A stretch of 64,000 nt of DNA from Bacteroidota bacterium (lineage in GTDB: Bacteria > Bacteroidota > Bacteroidia > Chitinophagales > Chitinophagaceae): the NCBI GenBank assembly GCA_023433345.1, contig JAEZDA010000037.1, positions 53,271-117,270 on the forward strand. Direction: 5' to 3'. Of this stretch, positions 7,690 through 16,606 are shown one piece after another (position 1 is the first letter of the stretch; each line of letters starts with the position of its first letter). The notes under the pieces were generated by a model. The model had not been told where the DNA came from and ran no database searches. It worked only from the letters and a program-made list of their open reading frames with translations. The position numbers and the translations under genes are program-made.

Positions 7690-10128
7690 ATGAAAAGTGT
7701 TTTGTTAGCCGCTTTCCTCACAATGAACACCCTCGCATCACTTGCTCAATCTACCGTTGAAGCCAGGGTTATAACCGGCGAAGGGAAACCTTTTGAAAAT
7801 GCAACGGTTGTTTTGAGACGCGCATCAGACAGTTCATTATACAAATCAAATATTACAGATGCTTCGGGACTTGCAGAGTTTAAAGACGTACCGCAGGGAG
7901 AATATTTAATTTCCGGTACGGGAGCGGGCTACCTTCAGAAAGATCTGGCTGCGATATCTGTTACCAATGAAAAGACAGCACAGGTGGAGATAAAACTTGA
8001 AGCAGATGCTAAAGCAATGCAGGAAGTGACTGTAACCGCGAAAAAACCTTACCTGCAAAAGCTTCATGACCGGCTGGTGGTGAACGTGGAAAACAGTATT
8101 GTAAATGCAGGAAGCACGGCCTTTGAAGTACTTGAGCGCGCTCCCGGGGTGTTGATCGATCAAAACGATCAGATAGCGCTGCGGGGAAAACAAGGTGTTA
8201 TCATAATGATCGATAGCAAACCAAGTCCGCTTAATGGTGCAGACCTCGCGAACTATTTACGTGCACTTCCTTCCTCTGCAATTGAACGCATCGACCTCAT
8301 CACGAATCCTTCTTCAAAATATGATGCTGCGGGAAATGCCGGTATAATAGACATCCGGATGAAGAAAGATAAACGCATGGGAACAAATGGATCAATCACT
8401 GCAGGGTATGGCCAGGGAGTATATCCAAAAGCAAACGCCGGCATCACCTTCAACCATAGAAAACAAAAACTGAACTTGTTCGGTAACTATAATTATGTGT
8501 ACAGGAAACACCTGAACCACCTGATACTGGACAGGAATTTTTATCGCGAGAAAAATTTTACGGGCGCAGATTTCAAAGACAACTATTCAACAGCGCCGGC
8601 GAACGGGCACACCTTGCGCTTCGGTGCAGATTATAATGCAGGTAAGAGGTCTATCATCGGCCTCATTGCAAATGCGGGCTTCACTGATCTTCGCAGAAAC
8701 AACCGTAACAGCTCTCTGGTAATAAATGACTCGCGTGAAATAGAAAGCAGTTTCAGAACCAATGCAGACAACAGCGATGACTACCAGAACTACCTGTTCA
8801 ACATTAATTTCAAACACAACTTCCGGCAGGCAGGCCGTGAACTTACCGCTGATGCCGATTACGGTCTTTACAACAATCTTTCAAATTCGACTACGCATAC
8901 CCGTTACTTCGATGTAAATGGCAATCCCTCTTTCCCTGACTATATATTAGACGGGCGCCAGGAAGGTAATCTTGAATTTTACACAGGCCGCGTGGACTAT
9001 ATACATCCGTTAAAAAATAAAGCTTCAATAGAAGCGGGCCTGAAAACAAGCCTCGTTTCTTCAGACAATGATGCGAAGTTTTACGATATGAGCACGGGTA
9101 CACCTGTAAATGATCAGGGAAAAACAAATCATTTCCTGTACGACGAAAACAACAATGCGGCGTATCTTAATGTTAAGAAGGATTTCAAAAACTTCGACCT
9201 TCAATTAGGATTAAGAGCTGAGCAAACCAATATCAAAACTTACCAGGAGATTGGCGCAGTAAGGTGGGATTCTTCCTACCTGCAATTATTTCCGACTGCA
9301 TTTTTTAATTACAGGATAAAAGAAGACAGAACTCTTGGAATATCGGTAAGCAGGCGTATAGACAGGCCCGGATATTCTCAACTGAACCCATTCCTGTTTT
9401 TAATTGATGTAACTACATATTCAACCGGAAACCCGGCTTTGCTGCCACAGCTTACCTGGCAGTACGAGCTGTCTTATACACACAAGGCGATAAACCTGTC
9501 GGCAAATTACAGCCACACTGCAAACAACCAAAACGTAGCCATAGCGCGTTTTGCAGATGTGTTCCCCAACATTCCGCAAGGCGACAACGTTACGGTGCAG
9601 ATCCCGGTTAATATCAGCACATCAGATTTCTTTGGACTATCATTTTCAGCGCCGCTCAAGATCAATAAATGGTGGAGTATGACAAATAACGGCGACATAT
9701 TTTACAATCATTTCAACGGCAAACTCGGCGATACAAAACTCGACAAGGGAAAGCCCGGTGTTGCTTTGAGGAACAACAACACCTTTACGTTAAAAAATGG
9801 ATGGTCTGCCGAACTGAGTGAAGTTTACAATTCCAGCGGCCAGTATGGCTTCATGGTGGCCGACCCGCAATGGGGAATTTCAGCAGGCGTTCAAAAGACA
9901 GTACTCAATAAAAAAGGCACGGTGCGTTTAAACGTTACCGATATTTTCTGGACAAACCTCCCGAAGGCAGTGATCACATACGAAAACTATGTAGAGAAAT
10001 GGAGTGCGAAAAGGGAAACGCGTGTGGTGAATCTCGGCTTCACTTACCGGTTCGGAAAAAATACCGTACAGGCGGCAAGGAAAAGAACAACCGGTTCGGA
10101 AGAGGAAAGGCAGAGAGCGGGAGGATAG
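7690..10128 (+). CDS. TonB-dependent receptor-like outer membrane beta-barrel protein
   Basis: 812 aa. Signal peptide (about 1-20), a carboxypeptidase-regulatory-like Ig fold (about 22-105), a plug domain (about 115-230; LRALPSSAIERIDLITNPSSKYDAAGNAGIID is the usual plug signature) and an OMP_b-brl_3-type barrel to the end. The C-terminal strand ends FTYRFGKN with a basic tail. Such receptors import large or scarce ligands across the outer membrane. No SusD partner is adjacent, so it is more likely a siderophore/peptide-type or uncharacterised receptor than a glycan SusC. It is monocistronic, with a terminator about 130 bases downstream. Confidence 0.9.
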   Translation: MKSVLLAAFLTMNTLASLAQSTVEARVITGEGKPFENATVVLRRASDSSLYKSNITDASGLAEFKDVPQGEYLISGTGAGYLQKDLAAISVTNEKTAQVEIKLEADAKAMQEVTVTAKKPYLQKLHDRLVVNVENSIVNAGSTAFEVLERAPGVLIDQNDQIALRGKQGVIIMIDSKPSPLNGADLANYLRALPSSAIERIDLITNPSSKYDAAGNAGIIDIRMKKDKRMGTNGSITAGYGQGVYPKANAGITFNHRKQKLNLFGNYNYVYRKHLNHLILDRNFYREKNFTGADFKDNYSTAPANGHTLRFGADYNAGKRSIIGLIANAGFTDLRRNNRNSSLVINDSREIESSFRTNADNSDDYQNYLFNINFKHNFRQAGRELTADADYGLYNNLSNSTTHTRYFDVNGNPSFPDYILDGRQEGNLEFYTGRVDYIHPLKNKASIEAGLKTSLVSSDNDAKFYDMSTGTPVNDQGKTNHFLYDENNNAAYLNVKKDFKNFDLQLGLRAEQTNIKTYQEIGAVRWDSSYLQLFPTAFFNYRIKEDRTLGISVSRRIDRPGYSQLNPFLFLIDVTTYSTGNPALLPQLTWQYELSYTHKAINLSANYSHTANNQNVAIARFADVFPNIPQGDNVTVQIPVNISTSDFFGLSFSAPLKINKWWSMTNNGDIFYNHFNGKLGDTKLDKGKPGVALRNNNTFTLKNGWSAELSEVYNSSGQYGFMVADPQWGISAGVQKTVLNKKGTVRLNVTDIFWTNLPKAVITYENYVEKWSAKRETRVVNLGFTYRFGKNTVQAARKRTTGSEEERQRAGG

Positions 10129-10135
10129 GAGGGTG

Positions 10136-10168
10136 AGTTTGTAGTTTGTAGTTAGTAGTTGATAGTTC
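10136..10168 (+). repeat. Degenerate TAGTT short-period repeat
   Basis: Imperfect units of GTAGTT/TAGTTTGTAGTT, right after the receptor stop codon. The reverse complement reads ACTAC-rich like the other repeats at 7196 and 15762. Confidence 0.5.
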
Positions 10169-10257
10169 AAAACATTCCGTTCAGTTTAGACCTGCTCAAC
10201 ACTGTAAGAGTTTGCTGCTTTACATGTTAGTTTTTGGTTCGAAATATAATTACACAG

Positions 10258-10287
10258 GCCCGCAATTTTCATTGCGGGCATTTTTTT
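10258..10287 (+). terminator. Rho-independent terminator
   Basis: GCCCGCAA pairs perfectly with TTGCGGGC over 8 bp with a 6-base loop, followed by ATTTTTTT. It should end the receptor transcript. Confidence 0.85.
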
Positions 10288-10348
10288 CTGAACCCTTTCA
10301 CTTACTTCCTGCATATACCATGCGGCCCGCGCCCTTCCCGTTCACCTT

Positions 10349-11173
10349 TTATCGATTCGTGTGCAAAAAAATCTCTGCATCTTTCTTTCCCATGAACTGC
10401 ACAAGGTGCCGGTAAAAATGGCTGTAATCGTAGTAGCCATAATTTGAAAAACACCATCCGGCATTTGTATTCATTTCAGTCAACGCCTTTCTTATTCGCA
10501 TCAGTTGAAGTGTCTTTTTACTGCTAAGACTGGTTGCACATTCGAAATAACGGTGAAGGGTACGCGAAGAAATTGAACTCCCTGATGCCAGTTCTTCAAT
10601 GCCCAAATTGAAATCGTTATTTTGAAAACATCTCCGGAGAATTGATGAAACGGTATTTACAGGAGCAGCGATCTTATCATTCCTTTTTAAAATATTGTTG
10701 AAGCAGGAGGTTAGGATCTCTACCCGGTGATCAAAAGCGGGAGCATCTTTCACCTGGTCAATCGCATGTTTATCTATCAGGTAACTTAGGGGGCTCATGG
10801 ACTTTCGGTATTCTGAAAAGTCAATTTTTTTCTCCAGCAGCACCGGTGACAACCTGAACTTGATTCCAAAAATTTCATTTCCTGTTTTGTGAAAACATTC
10901 GATACGCTGGTGCCGTGGAAGAAAACTGTCTCCTTTTATGGAAAATTTCTTTTCTCCCACCATCATCACATAAGGAGTTCCCATGTTTATAAGGTAGGAG
11001 TAGCCGGTATTAGGGAAGAGCACATCTGAAAAGCCTGAAGGATGTTTTTCCAAAACTTTTGAAAACCGCGTTTGCCAGAAAAAATCAATGTATTCCGCGA
11101 GCTTTCCCGAAGGATATTTACGGAAGTAGTTTTTCTCGAAGTGAGCACGATCGATAAATTCAACGTGCTGCAT
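10349..11173 (-). CDS. AraC-family transcriptional regulator
   Basis: 274 aa. The N-terminal about 150 residues begin with YPSGKLAEYIDFFWQ and resemble the DUF6597-type ligand region found in many Bacteroidota AraC proteins. The C-terminal about 90 residues are the double helix-turn-helix: LGIEELASGSSISSRTLHRYFE for the first helix pair, then LMRIRKAL and GYYDYSHFYRHLVQFMG for the second. It starts 3 bases after the cupredoxin stop, so the two form an operon. It may control its own operon or the divergent receptor region; no operator is evident. Confidence 0.87.
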   Translation of the reverse strand: MQHVEFIDRAHFEKNYFRKYPSGKLAEYIDFFWQTRFSKVLEKHPSGFSDVLFPNTGYSYLINMGTPYVMMVGEKKFSIKGDSFLPRHQRIECFHKTGNEIFGIKFRLSPVLLEKKIDFSEYRKSMSPLSYLIDKHAIDQVKDAPAFDHRVEILTSCFNNILKRNDKIAAPVNTVSSILRRCFQNNDFNLGIEELASGSSISSRTLHRYFECATSLSSKKTLQLMRIRKALTEMNTNAGWCFSNYGYYDYSHFYRHLVQFMGKKDAEIFLHTNR

Positions 11174-11176
11174 TAT

Positions 11177-11533
11177 TTAGGGTTGAATGTTGATCAAACC
11201 CTGTTTTACAGGATGTTCTACACAGTGATAGGGCAGGCTGATGGCCGATGAAATGACCGTATCAGGCCTGTAATAAACTGAGGTAAGAGGCGGCAACACG
11301 ATATGAAAAGTTGTACTGTCGCTGCTCATCAGCGTGTGAGTGACGGGTGTTCGGTTTACAAATTGAACGGCGCCACCGTTTACCAGGTTTACTTCAATTG
11401 GAGAAAAGGCGCTGTCTTCAACGAATATATATTTAGCGGGCAAGCCACCACCGCCGATATTATCACTTTCATCCTTGCTGCAACCCAACATTAAACCCAT
11501 AGCAAGGATCCCCATAAACAATAGTCTTTTCAT
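11177..11533 (-). CDS. Cupredoxin-like lipoprotein
   Basis: 118 aa from ATG at 11533; an upstream TTG would add three residues. A lipobox (LMLGC) anchors it to a membrane. The rest is a plastocyanin-like domain: YIFVEDSAFSPIEVNLVNGGAVQFVNRTPVTHTL supplies one histidine, and YHCVEHPVKQG supplies Cys and His. Related proteins usually read CxxHPxMxG, where Met is the axial copper ligand. Here a lysine takes that place, so the copper site may be altered or absent. It is co-transcribed with the AraC regulator. Confidence 0.75.
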   Translation of the reverse strand: MKRLLFMGILAMGLMLGCSKDESDNIGGGGLPAKYIFVEDSAFSPIEVNLVNGGAVQFVNRTPVTHTLMSSDSTTFHIVLPPLTSVYYRPDTVISSAISLPYHCVEHPVKQGLINIQP

Positions 11534-11577
11534 TAAGCGCAATTTGGAGCGCCAATTTACGTAAAATCAGCAACCTT

Positions 11578-12249
11578 TCAGTGCCTGCAGAATTCAAAGA
11601 TCTTTTCCGCGAGCAACAAGGGATCTGCTTTTTCCAAAGCGTGCGGAACTCCGGTAAGTGAAACCGCAAAGGCATCAGGAATTTCCTTTGCTGCGTTCTG
11701 CGTTTCTTCCCAGGAAACCATTTTATCTTCCGACCCGTGCATCAAGAGGACCTTTGCACCAATTTTAGCGTATGTATTCTTATTTAACAAAGGATGCATT
11801 CCTAATTCACTCATCATCGTTGCAGTGTTCGATACCAGCTCAGTCCAATCATCTCCATGCTGCTTCTCCAGCGAATTTGCAAAAGCAGGAACCTTTTCTC
11901 TGATAACAGCCGGGTCAAGCATCCTGATTTCTTTTTCGGCGGTAACTTCATTCCATGCTAGCTTTGTGCCAAGCGTAATCACCTTATTCACATTGTATTC
12001 GGCGGCAAGAGCGAGGGCAGCATAGCCTCCCATGCTGTACCCAAAGATATTTAAAGGCCCGCCAACAGATTCGCTGACATATTTTTTTACGAAGTTTACC
12101 AGCTGCTGCATAGTGAAGGGCGTTTTATCGGCCATACCGTGACCGGGAAAACTAAGTGCATGAACAATTGCTGAACGTTCTAATTCGCGCTGCAGAGGTA
12201 TGAACTGGTCTGCCGTTGACAGTGCGCCGTGTAATAAAAGGATTTCCAT
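11578..12249 (-). CDS. Alpha/beta hydrolase
   Basis: 223 aa from ATG at 12249 (MEILLLHGALSTADQF), which puts the oxyanion-hole motif LLHGAL at the very N-terminus as usual. The nucleophile elbow is GYSMGG. A late aspartate (HGSEDKMV) and histidine (GVPHALEK) complete the triad. No signal peptide, so it is cytoplasmic. It is a general esterase/lipase-like fold and the substrate cannot be inferred. In-frame codons upstream of 12249 lack a good start context. Confidence 0.85.
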   Translation of the reverse strand: MEILLLHGALSTADQFIPLQRELERSAIVHALSFPGHGMADKTPFTMQQLVNFVKKYVSESVGGPLNIFGYSMGGYAALALAAEYNVNKVITLGTKLAWNEVTAEKEIRMLDPAVIREKVPAFANSLEKQHGDDWTELVSNTATMMSELGMHPLLNKNTYAKIGAKVLLMHGSEDKMVSWEETQNAAKEIPDAFAVSLTGVPHALEKADPLLLAEKIFEFCRH

Positions 12250-12292
12250 TGTAAAATGAAGATACGTGCTTAACAACAGCGTTTGCTGTAAA

Positions 12293-12339
12293 CCTGCTGA
12301 ATAGCGAACCTAATGTACAAGAGTGCGACGCCACTGAAG
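12293..12339 (-). repeat. Interspersed repeat, copy B
   Basis: On the minus strand this carries the 26-base core found at 4561-4586 without mismatch (12314-12339), then a spacer ending in CAGCAGG as in copy C. It lies in the gap between the divergent hydrolase and helicase genes. Confidence 0.75.
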
Positions 12340-12411
12340 CCGACGGGAGGATATATGCCCGGACAACAATAATTCTTCCTCTGAAGCGGCATGGCACTTA
12401 AAACAAATGTG

Positions 12412-12454
12412 CTCATTCAAAATTTATCATTTAAAATCTATAATGTATAATTTT
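12412..12454 (+). repeat. AT-rich degenerate AAAATTTA-type repeat
   Basis: Loose repetition of words such as TCAAAATTTA, ATTTAAAATC and TAATGTATAATTTT. Similar words occur at 15648-15680. Confidence 0.35.
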
Positions 12455-12509
12455 CCCCCCTCTACCCCTTTTTCCTTCCTTTCCGAAAAAATCCCTGCCT
12501 AAATAAAAT

Positions 12510-12517
12510 TACCTTTG
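12510..12517 (+). promoter_or_regulatory. -7 promoter element overlapping the helicase start
   Basis: TACCTTTG matches TAnnTTTG perfectly and ends 1 base before ATG 12519 and 4 bases before ATG 12522. The predicted transcript start falls on the start codon. Confidence 0.5.
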
Positions 12518-12518
12518 C

Positions 12519-14843
12519 ATGATGCGGAAATACCTGGAAGAACTGAATGAACAACAAAGGGCGGCTGTGTTGCATAAGGATGGTCCGTTGATGATAATTG
12601 CGGGCGCAGGAAGCGGAAAAACGAAGGTGCTTACCACTAGGATCACTCACCTGATGGCAGAACATGGAGTGGATGCGTTCAACATACTTGCCCTCACTTT
12701 CACCAATAAGGCGGCGAAGGAAATGAAGGAAAGGATCGCGCGTACACTTGGCACCACGGAATCGCGAAATTTATATATTGGCACATTTCACAGTGTGTTC
12801 GCACGGGTACTTCGCGGTGAGGCACCGAAGCTCGGGTATCCCTCAAATTTTACCATTTACGATACTGATGATGCAAAAAGTGTAGTGAAGGCTGTCATTA
12901 ATGAAATGAATCTTGATGACAAGCAGTACAAACCCAATGTTATTTACAACCGGATCTCGGCCGCGAAGAACAGTCTTGTGCTGCCGGCACAATATATGGG
13001 CGACGGATTTCTATTGCAGGAAGACACGCGCGCTAATCGTCCGCTGATGGGCAAAATTTATGATGCCTATTGCAAACGCTGCTTTAAAAACGGCGCAATG
13101 GATTTTGATGACCTGTTGCTGAATATGTATGTGTTGCTCACCAACTTTCCCGAATCCCTCAGCAAATACCAGCATAAATTCAGGTACATATTGATTGATG
13201 AGTACCAGGATACAAATCCTGCACAGTATGAGATAATCAAACTGCTTGCGGCAATGCATGAAAATGTATGCGTGGTTGGTGATGATGCGCAGAGTATTTA
13301 CAGTTTCCGCGGAGCTACAATTCAAAATATACTACAGTTTCAAAAGGACTATGAAGATGTAACGGTGGTTAAACTTGAACAGAATTACCGCAGTACAAAA
13401 AAAATATTACATGTTGCCAATGAGGTGATCGCACAGAATAAGGGACAGATAGAGAAACGCCTGTTCACTGATAATGCTGAAGGAGAAAAGATAAAACTCG
13501 TTCGCACCGTTACTGATAACGAAGAAGGAAAGTTTGTTGCGGACACGGTGCAGGAATTAAAATTGCGCAATCATTTTTTCAATAAAGATTTCGCTATCCT
13601 TTACCGTACCAATGCTCAGAGTCGCAGTTTTGAAGAAGCTTTGAGGAGAATGGGGATCGCATACCGCATCTATGGTGGTATGAGTTTCTACCAGCGAAAG
13701 GAGGTGAAAGACCTTATTGCTTACCTGCGTATCGTTGTGAACCCCGGAGATGAGGAAGCATTAAAACGCATCATCAATTACCCGGTACGCGGAATCGGCA
13801 AAACATCGCTGGAGCGCTTAATACTCGCCGCGAACACAAATGAAGTAAGCGCTTGGGAAGTATTGAATAAGGCTGCGATGTATGGCTTTAAGGGAAGTAC
13901 ACTGGAAAGCATGAATGACTTTGTGCTGATGGTAAAAATGTTTCAAAGCGAATTGCCAAAGCTGAATGCTTACGATCTCGCATTTCTGGTAGGAAAAAAC
14001 ACCGGGCTTGTGAAGGAGTTGTTCAATGATAAAACAACTGAAGGTTTGGCGCGATATGAGAACGTTCAGGAATTATTGAATTCCATAAAAGAATTTACCG
14101 AAACCCCCATGAATGAAGAGGATGGAGAGGTGGGCGATAAAAGCCTCGGCGCATATCTTCAGCAGATCGTTTTGCTCACCGATGCAGATGAGAACAAAGA
14201 TGATAGTAATGTGGTGAAGCTGATGACCATACATGCGGCGAAGGGTTTGGAATTTCCCGTGGTATTTGTAGGAGGATTGGAAGAAACACTTTTCCCGAAT
14301 GCAATGAGCATTAATACAAGGGAGGATCTTGAAGAAGAAAGACGACTTTTTTATGTTGCCGTTACGAGAGCGGAAAAATATTTATACCTCACCTATGCAA
14401 ATGCGCGTTACCGTTTTGGGCAATTGCAACAAAATGAACCGAGCAGGTTTTTGGAAGAGATCCCCAATGATCATATAGATAAAAGCTATGCCGGTGGCAA
14501 TGCGCGCAACAATGCCACGACAGGCTGGGGTGCAGGATCGGCATTTGAGAGAATGCACCGCGGATTCGGCTCTCAATCGCAGGCTCCGCAACCAAAGAGG
14601 TCTGTAGTTAGCAGCATCCAGGCCAGGCCGCAGGTAAAGGAGCATGTGCCCACGGAAAACTTCACTGCGAGCAACCTTGACAATTTACAGGCAGGGCAGA
14701 GGGTTGAGCACCAAAAATTTGGCTTTGGCGAAGTAAAGAAAATGGAAGGTGCGGCTCACAACCCTATTGCAACAATTCATTTCGAATTGAACGGCGAAAA
14801 AAAAATAATGCTGAATTACGCCAAATTGAGAATTGTGGAATGA
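12519..14843 (+). CDS. uvrD: UvrD/PcrA-type superfamily 1 DNA helicase
   Basis: 774 aa. Q-motif LNEQQ (9-13), Walker A AGAGSGKT (28-35), Walker B IDEYQDTNPAQY (about 225), then VVGDDAQSIYSFRGA, LEQNYRS, a QRKEVKD helicase core and the late VKLMTIHAAKGLEFPVVFVGG and VAVTRAE motifs. The C-terminal about 60 residues form a PcrA-like tail ending in a Tudor-like segment (GQRVEHQKFGFGEVKKMEG). It unwinds DNA 3' to 5' in nucleotide excision and mismatch repair and clears replication barriers. The start is fixed at M1 or M2 because the Q-motif follows at once. Confidence 0.96.
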   Translation: MMRKYLEELNEQQRAAVLHKDGPLMIIAGAGSGKTKVLTTRITHLMAEHGVDAFNILALTFTNKAAKEMKERIARTLGTTESRNLYIGTFHSVFARVLRGEAPKLGYPSNFTIYDTDDAKSVVKAVINEMNLDDKQYKPNVIYNRISAAKNSLVLPAQYMGDGFLLQEDTRANRPLMGKIYDAYCKRCFKNGAMDFDDLLLNMYVLLTNFPESLSKYQHKFRYILIDEYQDTNPAQYEIIKLLAAMHENVCVVGDDAQSIYSFRGATIQNILQFQKDYEDVTVVKLEQNYRSTKKILHVANEVIAQNKGQIEKRLFTDNAEGEKIKLVRTVTDNEEGKFVADTVQELKLRNHFFNKDFAILYRTNAQSRSFEEALRRMGIAYRIYGGMSFYQRKEVKDLIAYLRIVVNPGDEEALKRIINYPVRGIGKTSLERLILAANTNEVSAWEVLNKAAMYGFKGSTLESMNDFVLMVKMFQSELPKLNAYDLAFLVGKNTGLVKELFNDKTTEGLARYENVQELLNSIKEFTETPMNEEDGEVGDKSLGAYLQQIVLLTDADENKDDSNVVKLMTIHAAKGLEFPVVFVGGLEETLFPNAMSINTREDLEEERRLFYVAVTRAEKYLYLTYANARYRFGQLQQNEPSRFLEEIPNDHIDKSYAGGNARNNATTGWGAGSAFERMHRGFGSQSQAPQPKRSVVSSIQARPQVKEHVPTENFTASNLDNLQAGQRVEHQKFGFGEVKKMEGAAHNPIATIHFELNGEKKIMLNYAKLRIVE

Positions 14844-14875
14844 TATAGGTAAATTAGAAAGAAATTCTTTTTGGT

Positions 14876-15646
14876 ATGATCCGCTACTTTGTTTCTGTTT
14901 TCTTTATTATATCAGTTCCAGCTATTGGTTGTGCGCAAAGGGTTGTGCGAAAAGGTGTGACGCCTGTTAACAAGCCGCAAACTGCAAAGAAGGCTGAAAA
15001 ATATTCCCCCGATCTGTTTCGCGGGAAATGGCAGGAGGTGAAACGTGTTGCCGGCAAGAGCGCGGTAGATTTTGAAGACACCTTATACCTCAATTTTTTC
15101 AAGCGCGATTCGGTAATTACACGACATGCAGGGATGCAGATGAGCCAGAAGGGTTTGGTTCAGGTTGATGGCAGCCAGGCATTTTTCGCCGGTGACGACT
15201 ATACCATCCTTCGTTTCCAAAAGAATCTGGTGCTGGATGACGGAGTTTACATTCGCACATTGGAAAGCCGGGAAGCATTTTATGCTGATTCCTTAGGGTT
15301 AATAAAGGTGCCCAGGGAAAATATTAAGGATCCGGTGGTGATAGATCTAAAACTCTTACCTGGAAAATGGCATGTTTACCGTACGCAGTCAACTCCCGGA
15401 GAAAGCGTTCCTGATTCTGTGCTGATACGGAGCATTGAATTTAAAGAAGGGGGGAAGACAGGCACCATGGGTGTTCAGAAAAAAGGGTTGATGGAAAGTG
15501 TTTCATTTGATGCGGAGGTTGATGGCACCCAGATGTCGCTTAAAACTTCTGCCGGGATGTGGCATTTTCGTTTTTATAAAATTTCATCTAAGGAAATCAT
15601 CTTCGGCAACATGGGAGGGATTGTTTACTTCGCAAAGCAGTTCTAA
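14876..15646 (+). CDS. Secreted protein of unknown function
   Basis: 256 aa with a signal peptide (MIRYFVSVFFIISVPAIGCAQ). The cysteine at residue 19 could be lipidated, although the lipobox is poor. The mature part contains two similar halves: each has a GKW motif (FRGKWQEVKR near 48, LPGKWHVYRT near 162) followed by beta-rich sequence. This looks like a tandem duplicated beta-barrel of the lipocalin-like type, which is inference only. I do not recognise a named family. It starts 32 bases after the helicase and may be co-transcribed. Confidence 0.7.
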   Translation: MIRYFVSVFFIISVPAIGCAQRVVRKGVTPVNKPQTAKKAEKYSPDLFRGKWQEVKRVAGKSAVDFEDTLYLNFFKRDSVITRHAGMQMSQKGLVQVDGSQAFFAGDDYTILRFQKNLVLDDGVYIRTLESREAFYADSLGLIKVPRENIKDPVVIDLKLLPGKWHVYRTQSTPGESVPDSVLIRSIEFKEGGKTGTMGVQKKGLMESVSFDAEVDGTQMSLKTSAGMWHFRFYKISSKEIIFGNMGGIVYFAKQF

Positions 15647-15647
15647 G

Positions 15648-15680
15648 GAAATTCAAAAGGAAGAATTCAAAATTCAAAAG
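15648..15680 (+). repeat. Degenerate AATTCAAAA short-period repeat
   Basis: GGAAATTCAAAAGGAAGAATTC and following: about four imperfect AATTCAAAA units directly after the stop codon of the preceding gene. Confidence 0.5.
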
Positions 15681-15761
15681 TAGAAACTTTTCCAGGTGTT
15701 TATTCGTTTCCCGCAAAGAAGCTAAGAGAACAAGGGCGCGTAGAAATCACGGCGTAATTTT

Positions 15762-15800
15762 CACTGCTGACTACCGATCACGGACTTACGACTAACGACT
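15762..15800 (+). repeat. Degenerate GACTAC short-period repeat
   Basis: CTGCTGACTACCGATCACGG and following, built from GACTAC/GACTTACGACTAACGACTA-like units. It shares its opening with the repeat at 7196 and reaches the 3' end of the converging gene. Confidence 0.55.
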
Positions 15801-16434
15801 ATTTTCTCCCCTCAAAATAATAATGCCCGATCACGTCAAAACTAAACAGGCAGTCTTCCAACACCTGGCCGGAACCTATGTTGTGCACGATGAGGTATCT
15901 TTCACCATCGTTCGACAAACGGTTCACCACCATACCTATATGTGTTCGCCCATTTTGTAAACGCCATGCAACAATATCTCCCGGCAGGTAGGCCTTCCCG
16001 TTAGTACCGCCTGCCTTTACCTCCGCATGTCGTGAAAAAAATTCCATGAGGTTTGGCACCCGACGGTGGTCAATATTTCTATCGGGCCCGGGAAGTCCCC
16101 ATAAACGCGGATAATCTTTCCATCTTCGTTTCATGTCTTCATGAACAAGTTTTTGAAGGTCTGTCCCGATCTTCCTGAAAGTTCTGATCACCACATCCGT
16201 ACAAACGCCCTTGTTTTTCGGAACATCTCCACCGGGATACGCGATGGTAAAATAAGCGGCATCGTAATCAACACGGTCTTCAATAAGTGATAAGGCTGCC
16301 TCAGATAGCTTTTCACGTTTGTCGGATATGGGCTGTGGTATAAAGCTGTGAGAAGACTCACCCACCGCAGACTGTTGTTTTGGCCCTCCACAACCCAGAG
16401 CGAGGAAGAGCAGGAAGGATGCAAGCCTTAGCAT
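15799..16434 (-). CDS. DUF1287 family lipoprotein
   Basis: 211 aa. A signal peptide with lipobox (LFLALGC, Cys 15) predicts a lipoprotein. The DUF1287 domain spans about 45-208: YPGGDVPKNKGVCTDVVIRTFR holds the conserved cysteine, DRNIDHRRVPN and the NGRTHIGMVV histidine follow, and LIVHNIGSG closes it. The Cys-His arrangement resembles NlpC/P60-type cysteine hydrolases, so an envelope amidase or peptidase role is plausible but unproven. Its 3' end abuts a short-period repeat. Confidence 0.87.
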   Translation of the reverse strand: MLRLASFLLFLALGCGGPKQQSAVGESSHSFIPQPISDKREKLSEAALSLIEDRVDYDAAYFTIAYPGGDVPKNKGVCTDVVIRTFRKIGTDLQKLVHEDMKRRWKDYPRLWGLPGPDRNIDHRRVPNLMEFFSRHAEVKAGGTNGKAYLPGDIVAWRLQNGRTHIGMVVNRLSNDGERYLIVHNIGSGQVLEDCLFSFDVIGHYYFEGRK

Positions 16435-16561
16435 GGTTTTTCTTTTAAATTTCGGCCATACAGTATCTATATCAAAAGTGTATGTGTTAAGCTAAATGTT
16501 AAAACATTCTTGAAGCTCCGTTTCAGTTCTTCATGCCCGGGAGAAAGTAACCGGTTCTTAG

Positions 16562-16569
16562 TAACTTTG
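16562..16569 (+). promoter_or_regulatory. -7 promoter element of the Nfu-type gene
   Basis: TAACTTTG matches TAnnTTTG and lies 37 bases before the ATG at 16607, a normal leader length. Confidence 0.5.
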
Positions 16570-16606
16570 CTGCGTTGCATAAGTAACACAAATAAATTTT
16601 ACAAAG

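Noticed and set aside
10240..10262. GGTTCGAAAT, tRNA T-loop-like
   Set aside because: The flanking bases cannot form a T-stem or acceptor stem, and no anticodon arm is present.
10212..10415. 67-codon open frame after the TonB-type receptor
   Set aside because: It contains the 10258-10287 terminator hairpin in its middle and overlaps the AraC gene end.
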